Under the pieces are notes generated by a model. The model saw nothing but the letters and a program-made list of their open reading frames with translations. It ran no database searches and was not told the DNA's origin. From IMG/VR virus record IMGVR_UViG_3300047548_000496, positions 27,903 through 91,902 of that record: 64,000 nucleotides of DNA; one strand, written 5' to 3'. Numbering within the stretch: the stretch's first letter is position 1; the number at the start of each line of letters is the position of its first letter. This stretch comes from a virus. Positions 44,497 through 53,559 of this stretch are shown in pieces. A program made the translations under genes and the position numbers.

Positions 44497-46761
44497 ATGA
44501 ACTTCAAAGATATGTTAGAAAAGATTAGTCTACTAAGTGAAGCTACTAAAGAAACGCCAACGGGTAAAGTACACAAGGCTGAGCCAGGTGGATATGGTCG
44601 TAAATATGATACCGATGAAGAAGGTGATGAAAAAAAAGCAGCCAAGGCAGATGCACCTAAGCGTGGACGCGGCCGCCCCAAGAAAGGCGCTGATGATGCA
44701 GGTGAAGTAAAAACATACGATACAAAAACATTGGGTGGTGTATTTGGTGGTGGAAAGAAACCCAAAAAAGAAGTAGGTAAAGTTTCTAAAAAGCATAGTT
44801 TAAAAGAATATTTTGATTCATTAGATTCTGCACTTAATGAGATGCAAACGCAACAACCTATTCCGGTTGTTAGTAAACAGGGCGCTACACAATCAACCGG
44901 TGCAGGTTTTATTCATATCGATGATACCAGCCCTGCAGGCAAAGCAATGAGCGATGCTTTAGGAAAATTGGCACAACAAAAGAAAGCACAGATTGTTGTT
45001 CCTACGGCACAACAAGCTACACAACAAAAGCCCACGGCTACTGCAGGCGGTGCAACAAATCAACCTGCCATGTCTGAAAAGTGGGAAGGTGGCGCAGAAG
45101 TTGAGAAGACCGGTGAGTATGCAGGTAAAACAACTGCTGAATTAAAATCTATGTTAGCTAAACTACATAAGAGTGGTCCTCACAAGCGAGGAAGTCCCGA
45201 AGAAAAGAAAATGCATCAAATCAATTTTGCACTACGAGCAAAGGGTGGTTGGAAAAAAGGTGAAGGTGCGGCATCTAGAGAAGATATGGCAGAAGCAGAC
45301 ATGCCACCGCAGGATTCAATGGCAAGTCCATTAACACTAGAAGGAAAAGGTTCTAAACCTGATTTCTTAGATTTAGACAAAGACGGCAACAAAAAAGAAT
45401 CAATGAAGAAGGCCGCAAAAGACAAAAAGAAAGTTGATGAAGGTATGGAACATAAACTAAAGGCGGCACGCCATGCAGGCAAGGCACATGCTTTAGCTAA
45501 AGAGGGTTACAACTGCCGTTACGATGACATGGAAGAAGCAAGACACTATCACGAAGGCTATAAAGAAGGCTTGGATGAGTGCTATGGACAAATGCCAATT
45601 CAAGGTTATGTAGGTGAAACAACTCCACCTGCAACAGTTCCTGGTATGGCTAATCAAGCGGAACACGACGATGTAGAAGAAGGAAATGCTTTTACAGCAG
45701 CACTAGCTAAAACACCAAAAGGTGGTAAGTTCAGTGTAGGCGGTAAGACATTTACAGACAGAACAAACTATGATGCCAAAGTAACAGAAAGCCCATTTGC
45801 ATTCGAAGCATGGGATAACCAATTATCTGCTTTACTTGAAGGTAAAGAAGAAGTTGCCGAAGGCATGACTGTTTCTATCAGCAAGGGTCAACAAGGCATG
45901 CCCGACTCTGTTTCAGTAACAGCGCAAGACCAAGAAGCTGACCAACTATTAGGTCTAATCAAACAAGCAGGTTTGGGTCTATTTGGTGGTGACGAGGCAC
46001 AACCAACAGCTTCTAGTCCAATGTCTCTACAACCAGCAGACGGGGAACATGGCGCTGAAGAAATTGGCGTTGTTGGTGACCATGATGGTATGATGGATTT
46101 AATAAAGAAGGTTACTGGTGCTTCGGTTGGTCCACAAGGCGGCGAAATCTCTGCTGACCACGATGCCGACTACGAAGAAGAAGGTGGTGAAACTCATGAC
46201 CATGAGCACACTGATGAAGAAACATGCAACGAATGTGGTATGTACGAGTCAAAATGCGAGTGTGACCATGAAAAAGTTGATGAAGTTGAGTCAGAAGATC
46301 AAATGACTTATCAAGTTGCAGAAGATAATCCTCCTGACAGTGGTGCAGAAGAATTTCAAGCAATGGATCAAGAAATAGCACAAGATAATGCAGCAGCTAG
46401 TTCACATGGTGGTGCACAAAATTCTAACTTAGAAGAAGAATCTGAGGAAGAAGAAGACGACCATGCAGAAGAAGCCGGTGAAAAAGTTACTAAAGACATT
46501 GAATACGATGACAAGAAAGACAAGAAACTTGACGAATGGGCTAACGAAGCAGGTAAAAAAGGTACAGATACTACATTTGAGCAAGACATTGATTACATGA
46601 TGAATGTAATCACAGGTGGTTTGAACAAGCGTAAAGTTACTGGTCAGACAACTATCCCTGTTATCGCAAGTCAAACAAACAGACAAGTTTCTCACAATAC
46701 TACTGATATAAACGAATCAACAGATGATGTTGCAGCATGGAAAAAACTAGCAGGTATTTAA
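44497..46761 (+). CDS. very large acidic AT-hook protein, probable prohead or internal head protein
   Basis: 754 aa, low complexity. Near residue 50 lies KRGRGRPKKG, an AT-hook that grips AT-rich minor grooves. Then come basic Lys-rich stretches, a K-P-D-F-L-D-L-D-K-D-G-N-K segment, a Cys cluster (C-N-E-C-G-M-Y-E-S-K-C-E-C) near 580, and long Glu/Asp runs near 640-660. It ends AWKKLAGI. The mix of DNA-binding and acidic scaffold-like parts suggests a core or internal protein packaged with DNA. RBS is GAGGAA. A strong terminator follows. Function inferred. Confidence 0.65.
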   Translation: MNFKDMLEKISLLSEATKETPTGKVHKAEPGGYGRKYDTDEEGDEKKAAKADAPKRGRGRPKKGADDAGEVKTYDTKTLGGVFGGGKKPKKEVGKVSKKHSLKEYFDSLDSALNEMQTQQPIPVVSKQGATQSTGAGFIHIDDTSPAGKAMSDALGKLAQQKKAQIVVPTAQQATQQKPTATAGGATNQPAMSEKWEGGAEVEKTGEYAGKTTAELKSMLAKLHKSGPHKRGSPEEKKMHQINFALRAKGGWKKGEGAASREDMAEADMPPQDSMASPLTLEGKGSKPDFLDLDKDGNKKESMKKAAKDKKKVDEGMEHKLKAARHAGKAHALAKEGYNCRYDDMEEARHYHEGYKEGLDECYGQMPIQGYVGETTPPATVPGMANQAEHDDVEEGNAFTAALAKTPKGGKFSVGGKTFTDRTNYDAKVTESPFAFEAWDNQLSALLEGKEEVAEGMTVSISKGQQGMPDSVSVTAQDQEADQLLGLIKQAGLGLFGGDEAQPTASSPMSLQPADGEHGAEEIGVVGDHDGMMDLIKKVTGASVGPQGGEISADHDADYEEEGGETHDHEHTDEETCNECGMYESKCECDHEKVDEVESEDQMTYQVAEDNPPDSGAEEFQAMDQEIAQDNAAASSHGGAQNSNLEEESEEEEDDHAEEAGEKVTKDIEYDDKKDKKLDEWANEAGKKGTDTTFEQDIDYMMNVITGGLNKRKVTGQTTIPVIASQTNRQVSHNTTDINESTDDVAAWKKLAGI

Positions 46762-46775
46762 TTAAAACTTGTACA

Positions 46776-46804
46776 AAATACCCGGCTTAGCCGGGTATTT
46801 TTTT
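46776..46804 (+). terminator. intrinsic terminator
   Basis: Stem AAATACCCGGC / GCCGGGTATTT with loop TTA and a T-run. Confidence 0.92.
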
Positions 46805-46828
46805 GGGTACGACACTTTATGAAAAAAC

Positions 46829-46836
46829 GATAAATA
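46829..46836 (+). promoter_or_regulatory. T4-type late promoter
   Basis: GATAAATA, 20 nt before the fibre ATG at 46857, with AAGGTG as ribosome site. Confidence 0.7.
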
Positions 46837-46856
46837 CTTAATAAGGTGATTTAAAA

Positions 46857-49800
46857 ATGGCACAACAGAACATTGACTTTGGTTCATTTCCAGACGATCC
46901 GTCAGCAGATGCAATAAGAACTGCGTTTTCGAAAGTACAAAATAATTTTACACAATTGTTTGATGCAACATCCGGCGCGGCAGTTACATCGGTTAACAGA
47001 AGCCCGGGAGCAGGTATAACAGTTAATTATCCAACTGGAAACGTAGTAGTATCTGCAAATATCGCTAATATCACAGTATCATCGCCCAACTTACTATTTG
47101 GTACTAGCTTGGGTGTTTTAGCCAGTTCTTTAATATATACATCATCTACTCAAACATTATACATTGTTGTACCCAACACCTTTAGTGTAGGTAATATAGT
47201 CGCTTCAGGTAATATTAGCGTAGGAAATACTCTCACCGTTTCAAAATCTTCCAATTTAGGTAACACTGCAACTGCCAACTATTTTATAGGTTCTGGTAAT
47301 AACTTATCTAATATACAAGGGGCAAATATTTCTGGCCCAGTAGGCAGCGCTGTCACTGCACAAACAGTAACCTCAAATGCTCAACCAAATATCACATCAA
47401 CAGGTACATTAATATCAGTATCTGTATCAGGTAATGCTAACATTGGAAACATTGGTACTGTTGGAATAATTACTGCTACTGGTAATATCACGGGTGGCAA
47501 TTTAATAACAGGTGGTAGTCTATCAGTTACTGGTAATTCCAACGTAGGTAATATAGGTGCAACATTATTTGTAGGTGATTTATCTAGTACCGGAAACAGT
47601 AATGTAGGTAATATAGGTGCAACATTATTTGTAGGTGATTTATCTAGCACCGGAAACAGTAATGTAGGTAATATAGGTGCAACAGGTGTATATGCTACTA
47701 CAGTAAGTGCTACAGGTAATGTAACTGCAGGTAATATTATTACTACGGGTTCAATCACAGGTTCAGGTGGTAATATATCTGGAGCTAATTATGTAATTGC
47801 TAACTATTTTAGTGGAAGTGGTAATAATCTAAGTAATATTCAAGCATCAAATATCACCGGTACAATCGCAAATGCAAACTATTCCTTATATGCAGGTACA
47901 GTTCTAACAAATTCTCAACCAAATATAACTAGCGTTGGTACATTAACATCATTATCAGTTTCAGGTAATGCCAATATTGGTAATGTAGGGGCAACCTTAT
48001 TTGTAGGTAACTTGACTGGTACTGGGAACAGTAATGTTGGTAATTTAGATGTGATCGGAGTATATGCGGTCACACTAAGTGCTACAGGAAACGCCAATGT
48101 AGGCAACATAGGTGCAACATATTTAATCGGCAATTTATTCAGTGTCGGGGATAGTAATGCTAACAATCTAGCTGCTAGCGGGTTTATTTCAGCGAATGGT
48201 AATATCACCGGTGGTAATTTAATAACAAGCGGTAATTTATCTGTTACAGGAAATGCTAATATTGGTAATGTTGGTGCAACATTATTTGTAGGTAATTTGA
48301 GTGGTACTGGAAACAGTAATGTAGGTAATATAGGTGCTACCGGTGTATATACTACCACGTTAAGTGCTACGGGTAATGTAACTGCAGGTAATATTGATAT
48401 CACAGGTTCAATCACAGGTTCAGGTGGTAATATATCTGGTGCTAATTATGTAATTGCTAACTATTTTAGTGGAAGTGGTAATAATCTAAGCAATATCCAA
48501 GCATCAAACATAACAGGCGTTATCGCAAACGCAAATTATTCTTTATATGCAGGTACCGTCATTACTGCCTCGCAACCAAATATCACTAGTGTAGGTACAT
48601 TAACATCATTGTCAGTTTCAGGTAATGCCAATATTAGTAATATTGTAGGTGGCAATCTAGTAACAAGTGGTTTGATTACTACTACTGGTAATATCAATGG
48701 TGGAAATTTATCAATAACAGGAAATACAAATTTAAATAATTTATCAGTATCTGGTAATCTGACTGCCGGAAGTATTATTATTGATAGCATTGTTAATGGA
48801 ACCAGTAATGTTGATATTACAAATCCTAACGGTAACATTACGATGGGTGTCAGTGGTATTCCTAATATATTTACAGCTACTAGCACCGGTATTGTTATAA
48901 CAGGAACATTAACTGCTAGTGGCAACAGCAATGTAGCTAATTTAGAGGCTACCGGTTCAATTACCGGTGCTAATGTTATTGGTGGTAATTTAATATCAAC
49001 TGGTATTTTATCGGTTACAGGAAATGCTAATATTGGTAATGTCAGTGCAACATTATTTGTTGGTAATTTATCAAGTACTGGTAATAGTAACATAGGTAAT
49101 TTAAGTGCTAGTGGATACATAACTGCCTTTGGTAATATTTCCGGTGGTAACTTAATAACAAGCGGTAACTTATCTGTTACTGGCAATAGTAACATAGGTA
49201 ACATAAATGCTACTCAAATTAATGCTACAGCAAATATTACTGCACCGCAATTAATTTCAAATGTAACTACTGGCACTCCTCCCTTAATAGTCACATCAAC
49301 AACTCAAGTTGCTAACTTAAATGTTGCAACTGCAGGAGCAGCTACGACAGCTGGCACAGTTACAACAGCCGCACAACCTAATATAACTAGTTTAGGTACC
49401 CTAACTGAGTTAACAAGTACAGGAAATATTAATTTTAATGGTGCTTCAAACATATCCTTAGCAAATGCCAATGTACTACGAATAGGTGGCGGCAGCCTAA
49501 ACACAGTATTGATAAGTGATGGTACGGGTGGAGTAAATTGGGGATCATACTCAGGTTTACCGATTGGTGGATCCAATACTCAAATTCAATTTAATGATGT
49601 CGGACTTTTCCAAGGCTCTGCAAATCTCACATTTAATAAAACAACAAACACATTATCTGCAACAAACATTACATCTAGTACTTTAAGTGCTACCGGAAAT
49701 GCCAATGTAGGTAATTTGGGTAGTATAGGTACTATTATTGCTCAAGGAAATATAAATGCCGGCAACTTAGGAACCGGTGGTTCACTAACAGTCACAGGAA

Positions 49801-50417
49801 CGGCAAATGTAGGTAATTTAAACTCATTGGGATCGTTGTCCGTCGCCGGTATAAGTAACCTTGGTGTAGTAGGAAACGTATACATCTCAGGTGGTGTTAA
49901 TGGATATGTGTTGAGCACTGATGGGTCTGGTAACTTAAGTTGGGTAGCACAATCCGGTGGCGCATCAATTACAGTAACTAACGATACTACTACAAACAGT
50001 GATTTATTTTATCCCTCTTTGGCAACAGCAACATCAGGTAATTTAACTGGGGTCACAGTTTCAAGTACAAATATGTATTTCAATCCCTTTACAGGACAAC
50101 TAAACGCTGTTAACTTTAATTCATTATCAGACGAGAATAGAAAAGCAAATATTACAATTATCACTGATTCACTAAACAAAATAATGGAATTAAAGGGAGT
50201 TACTTTTAATTTTATTGACAGCAATGAACCTAGCGCAGGCCTGTTAGCGCAGGACATTCAAAAAGTATTACCGGAAGCTGTTAAATACACAAAAGAAACG
50301 GATACACTAAGCGTTAACTACAACGGAGTAATAGGAATGTTAGTCGAGGCAGTAAAAGAATTAGTATCTAAAGTTAATATCCTTGAAACTAGATTGAAGG
50401 AGAATGGAATACAATGA
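46857..50417 (+). CDS. long repetitive tail fibre with C-terminal S74 chaperone domain
   Basis: 1186 aa. The N-terminal part (IDFGSFPDDPSADAIRTAFS, KVQNNFTQLFDATSG) is an attachment module of T4-like fibres. The middle 900 residues repeat S-V-T-G-N-A-N-I-G-N-V-G-A-T-L-F-V-G-N-L and related units. The C-terminus (LSDENRKANI, GLLAQDIQKVLPEA, LSVNYNGVIGMLVEAVKEL) is a peptidase S74 intramolecular chaperone, with the Ser and Lys of the self-cleaving dyad in S-D-x-x-x-K. It trims itself after trimerisation. It overlaps the endolysin gene by ATGA. Confidence 0.92.
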   Translation: MAQQNIDFGSFPDDPSADAIRTAFSKVQNNFTQLFDATSGAAVTSVNRSPGAGITVNYPTGNVVVSANIANITVSSPNLLFGTSLGVLASSLIYTSSTQTLYIVVPNTFSVGNIVASGNISVGNTLTVSKSSNLGNTATANYFIGSGNNLSNIQGANISGPVGSAVTAQTVTSNAQPNITSTGTLISVSVSGNANIGNIGTVGIITATGNITGGNLITGGSLSVTGNSNVGNIGATLFVGDLSSTGNSNVGNIGATLFVGDLSSTGNSNVGNIGATGVYATTVSATGNVTAGNIITTGSITGSGGNISGANYVIANYFSGSGNNLSNIQASNITGTIANANYSLYAGTVLTNSQPNITSVGTLTSLSVSGNANIGNVGATLFVGNLTGTGNSNVGNLDVIGVYAVTLSATGNANVGNIGATYLIGNLFSVGDSNANNLAASGFISANGNITGGNLITSGNLSVTGNANIGNVGATLFVGNLSGTGNSNVGNIGATGVYTTTLSATGNVTAGNIDITGSITGSGGNISGANYVIANYFSGSGNNLSNIQASNITGVIANANYSLYAGTVITASQPNITSVGTLTSLSVSGNANISNIVGGNLVTSGLITTTGNINGGNLSITGNTNLNNLSVSGNLTAGSIIIDSIVNGTSNVDITNPNGNITMGVSGIPNIFTATSTGIVITGTLTASGNSNVANLEATGSITGANVIGGNLISTGILSVTGNANIGNVSATLFVGNLSSTGNSNIGNLSASGYITAFGNISGGNLITSGNLSVTGNSNIGNINATQINATANITAPQLISNVTTGTPPLIVTSTTQVANLNVATAGAATTAGTVTTAAQPNITSLGTLTELTSTGNINFNGASNISLANANVLRIGGGSLNTVLISDGTGGVNWGSYSGLPIGGSNTQIQFNDVGLFQGSANLTFNKTTNTLSATNITSSTLSATGNANVGNLGSIGTIIAQGNINAGNLGTGGSLTVTGTANVGNLNSLGSLSVAGISNLGVVGNVYISGGVNGYVLSTDGSGNLSWVAQSGGASITVTNDTTTNSDLFYPSLATATSGNLTGVTVSSTNMYFNPFTGQLNAVNFNSLSDENRKANITIITDSLNKIMELKGVTFNFIDSNEPSAGLLAQDIQKVLPEAVKYTKETDTLSVNYNGVIGMLVEAVKELVSKVNILETRLKENGIQ
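47533..47692 (+). repeat. 60-bp tandem repeats in fibre gene
   Basis: Three consecutive copies of a 60-bp unit (containing AACATTATTTGTAGGTGATT in the first two) with very few base differences between them, around 47541-47680. Confidence 0.85.
47640..48660 (+). repeat. 657-bp-offset internal duplication in fibre gene
   Basis: The stretch around 47650-47990 recurs at 48307-48650 with a constant offset of about 657 bp (219 codons) and only scattered differences, including the block encoding ITGSGGNISGANYVIANYFS. It is an in-frame segment duplication. Confidence 0.8.
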
Positions 50418-51037
50418 TTACACTAGAATTATTACAGGCAATGTGCCCTAAAACAAGAAAGTCAGTTTTAGAAGGTTATATTGAACCTCTTAATACTGTA
50501 GCAGAATATTATGACATGTTTGAAAATCCAAAGCGTGTTGCGGGATTTTTAGCACAAATTGCACATGAGTCAGGTGGATTCAATGCTGTAGTTGAAAATT
50601 TAAATTATTCTGCTAAAGGTCTAATGACCATATTTAAAAAATATTTTCCTACAGAAGAACTTGCAAAACAGTATGAACGTAAGCCTGAAAAGATTGCTAA
50701 TCGTGTTTATGCTAATCGCATGAGTAATGGTGATGAAGCAAGCGGAGATGGTTGGAAATTTAGAGGTCGTGGATTGATTCAATTGACAGGTAGAGCAAAT
50801 TATACAAAGTTTGCACAAGATTTAGACATGTCTATAGAAGATACAATAGCATATTTAGAAACACCTAACGGTGCTGTAGCAAGCGCAGGATGGTTTTGGG
50901 ATAATAACAAATTGAATCAATTTTGTGATAGGGATGATTTTGTTACGTTGACAAAACGTATAAACGGTGGTACTATTGGTCTTGCCGATAGACAACATCA
51001 TTATCATATAGCACTACAACATTTAGGCGCACATTAA
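50414..51037 (+). CDS. endolysin, glycoside hydrolase family 19-like
   Basis: 207 aa. GH19 features: FLAQIAHESGGFNAVVENLN with catalytic E52, NYSAKGL, then NRVYANRMSNGDEASGDGWK, F-R-G-R-G-L-I-Q-L-T-G-R-A-N-Y and SAGWFWDNNKLN. GH19 phage lysins cut the glycan chain of peptidoglycan. There is no signal sequence, so release would need a holin (candidate at 61216). It is coupled by ATGA to the fibre gene, which could also mean a tail-linked lysin. Confidence 0.92.
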   Translation: MITLELLQAMCPKTRKSVLEGYIEPLNTVAEYYDMFENPKRVAGFLAQIAHESGGFNAVVENLNYSAKGLMTIFKKYFPTEELAKQYERKPEKIANRVYANRMSNGDEASGDGWKFRGRGLIQLTGRANYTKFAQDLDMSIEDTIAYLETPNGAVASAGWFWDNNKLNQFCDRDDFVTLTKRINGGTIGLADRQHHYHIALQHLGAH

Positions 51038-51038
51038 T

Positions 51039-53537
51039 ATGGCACAACCAATATGGAATACCGCTGCAGGATTTATAGGTAGTTTTCCTGCGTCAATTTA
51101 CACTACATTTCAGTTAAGTGCCAGTCCAGTGTTACCTGCAGTATCTCTAACTTATACATTAATTAGCGGATCATTACCTAGCGGAATGACTATTGATTCT
51201 AATGGATTAATCAGTGGGACCCCCGGTATTGTTACTACCAACATAACTTCAACTTTTGCTGTTAGGGTCATTGATAATTTAGGAAATTTAAGAGATAGAA
51301 CCTTTGACATGACCATTACAGGTTCTGCTATCCCGCAATTTGTTACACCAAACGGTAGTATATTGACAACGCCCGATAGCATATGGGTTGAAAACCCAAT
51401 TGCATATAGTAATCCTAAATCAGATAACCCGGTAATAATTCAAGTAAAAGAAGGATCGTTGCCTCCTGGTCTAGAAATAGACACTTTGGGTATCATCAGA
51501 GGTTACGCCGATCCTCCAGTGTTAGTGACTACACAATCTTTAGTTACAACAACTGCATTCCTGACCGCAAATTCCAACAATTCAATAACAGTTGGATCCA
51601 CTACAGGATTTACTGTTGGTAGACCGATTGTTTTTAGTGGATCAACTTTTGGGAACATAAACGCTAACGTGACTTACTATATCAAATCTATATTGAATAG
51701 TACAACATTTACAATAACCGATACACAAAACGGGCCTACATACGTATTAACAGACGGTAATGGATCAATGCTAGTTACGTTACCTGCTGTCTCTACTGGA
51801 AATCCAGTAATTAGAACATATTCATTTACATTAGAATTATCTAGTCCTTTAGGGACTGACACCGCTGAATACTCTATAACTGTTATAAATCAAAATACTC
51901 CGTTCACGCAAGGCAACCCCAATCCGCAGCCACCAAACAGTAGATTACCGGTATTGTTTAACACAAGACCGCCAACATATGACATTAATGATACCGATCC
52001 ATATTATGGGTACTACATATTACCACCAGTATCTCCTATACAATCAGCCAATATGGGAAATTTTAAAAGCGGAGAATATTTTTCATTTAAAATGATAGGA
52101 CATGATTTTGATGGTAGCCCAATTAAATACTCATATAGTGATTTGCCAATGGAATTGACTGGTGATGTTGATACCGGTTGGATAACAGGAAATCCGTCAT
52201 TGTCAACTGATGGACTTAGTAACTACAGTTTTAGAGTAGGCGTGTATAAAGCAGATGCACCAGAATATGCAAGCCCGTTCTATAACTTTAATTTCACATT
52301 ACAGCGCAATATCACTGGAGAAATTATTTGGATTACAGGTAGTGATTTAGGACAAATATTAAATGGAACCATAAGCACACTATTTGTTAAGGCTACCAGT
52401 GATGTAGAATTAAGTTATGCGGTTGTATCTGGAAGTTTACCACCTAATTTAACTTTATCTAGTAACGGAGAAATTATAGGAAGAGTAGCAGATCAACCAA
52501 CAGATAACTATTTAAATCCCGGAGATACTAGTAGTTATACTTTTACTATACAGGCTTACTCTACCATATATCCTTCTATAGTTTCTGAAAAAACATTTAC
52601 AGTGACAGTATTGCAAGAGTTTGAGCAACCAACAGATATTCTATATATTAAGGCTGCGCCTCCTGTTTTTGATAGAATTATATTAGAACAATTATTAACA
52701 GATGAAACAATAATACCTACAAATTATTTATATAGACCGGATGACCAGTATTTTGGCAAGGCGACAAGTGTGATATACGAACATGCGTATGGTATATATG
52801 CAAGTGACATACAACAATATTTGGCTGCAGTAACTAGAAATCACTATTGGCGTTATTTAACTTTAGGAGAGTTAAAAACTGCTATTGCTAGAAATGATAC
52901 AGGCGATATCATATATGAAGTTGTATACAGTGAGGTAATTGATAATTTAGTAAATCCTCAAGGTGTAAGCATACAAACTCCAATAGTATGGCCTAGAAAA
53001 ATAGATTTAGGATTGGGTCCCTGGTATACTAGCATGACTGATATATATACAAGTTATGTAGAAATTTTGGGACAACAATTTTATACTAGTTTAACTCCTG
53101 GCTATGCAAGGATATTATATCCAAATAGTTTATACAACATGCGAAATAGAGTTGCTAATGTATTGGGGCAAGAATACAACAGTAAACTTTTACCACTATG
53201 GATGACTAGTCAACAAATAAACGGTAACACATTGGGGTATACGCAGGCTTGGGTCATAGCTTACACTAAACCTGGCTATAGTGAAATAGTAAAAAACAAT
53301 ATTCAAACTAAATGGAAGGATCCTGTTGGAAATCCATATACATTAAATTTAATTAATTTTCAAATTGATAGGTTTACTGTAGATAAATCAGCAACATATA
53401 ATTATGATAACAACACCGATCCTGATGCCTGGACTGGGCTTCCTAGTGCAGACCCTGCTCCGAATCCATTAGATAGTAAAGATTTTTATGTCTTATTCCC
53501 AAGACAAACTATTTTACCGGATGAAACCCAATACTAA
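51039..53537 (+). CDS. large virion protein with Ig-like domains
   Basis: 832 aa. At least two putative-Ig repeats of the type Y-x-L-x-S-G-S-L-P-S-G-M-T-I-D-S-N-G-L-I-S-G-T-P occur near residues 38-65, 130-155 and 445-470. They are separated by Thr- and Asn-rich beta sequence. The C-terminal 250 residues (RNHYWRYLTLGELKTAIARN, then KIDLGLGPWYTSMTDIYTSY) form a different domain, maybe for particle attachment. It is probably a baseplate or fibre-linked surface protein. It starts 1 nt after the endolysin gene. Confidence 0.75.
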   Translation: MAQPIWNTAAGFIGSFPASIYTTFQLSASPVLPAVSLTYTLISGSLPSGMTIDSNGLISGTPGIVTTNITSTFAVRVIDNLGNLRDRTFDMTITGSAIPQFVTPNGSILTTPDSIWVENPIAYSNPKSDNPVIIQVKEGSLPPGLEIDTLGIIRGYADPPVLVTTQSLVTTTAFLTANSNNSITVGSTTGFTVGRPIVFSGSTFGNINANVTYYIKSILNSTTFTITDTQNGPTYVLTDGNGSMLVTLPAVSTGNPVIRTYSFTLELSSPLGTDTAEYSITVINQNTPFTQGNPNPQPPNSRLPVLFNTRPPTYDINDTDPYYGYYILPPVSPIQSANMGNFKSGEYFSFKMIGHDFDGSPIKYSYSDLPMELTGDVDTGWITGNPSLSTDGLSNYSFRVGVYKADAPEYASPFYNFNFTLQRNITGEIIWITGSDLGQILNGTISTLFVKATSDVELSYAVVSGSLPPNLTLSSNGEIIGRVADQPTDNYLNPGDTSSYTFTIQAYSTIYPSIVSEKTFTVTVLQEFEQPTDILYIKAAPPVFDRIILEQLLTDETIIPTNYLYRPDDQYFGKATSVIYEHAYGIYASDIQQYLAAVTRNHYWRYLTLGELKTAIARNDTGDIIYEVVYSEVIDNLVNPQGVSIQTPIVWPRKIDLGLGPWYTSMTDIYTSYVEILGQQFYTSLTPGYARILYPNSLYNMRNRVANVLGQEYNSKLLPLWMTSQQINGNTLGYTQAWVIAYTKPGYSEIVKNNIQTKWKDPVGNPYTLNLINFQIDRFTVDKSATYNYDNNTDPDAWTGLPSADPAPNPLDSKDFYVLFPRQTILPDETQY

Positions 53538-53540
53538 ATA
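53533..53540 (+). promoter_or_regulatory. T4-type late promoter
   Basis: ACTAAATA overlapping the previous stop codon, 19 nt before the ATG at 53560. Confidence 0.6.
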
Positions 53541-53559
53541 ATAGACGGAACGAATAACT

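Noticed and set aside
46112-46695. His-rich and Phe/Ser-rich reverse frames opposite the acidic 754-aa protein
   Set aside because: They arise from GAA/GAT-rich codons read on the other strand.
47381-49204. Three reverse-strand open frames of 125-222 aa in the second fibre gene
   Set aside because: Same artefact; they repeat with the same period as the fibre codons and have no ribosome sites.
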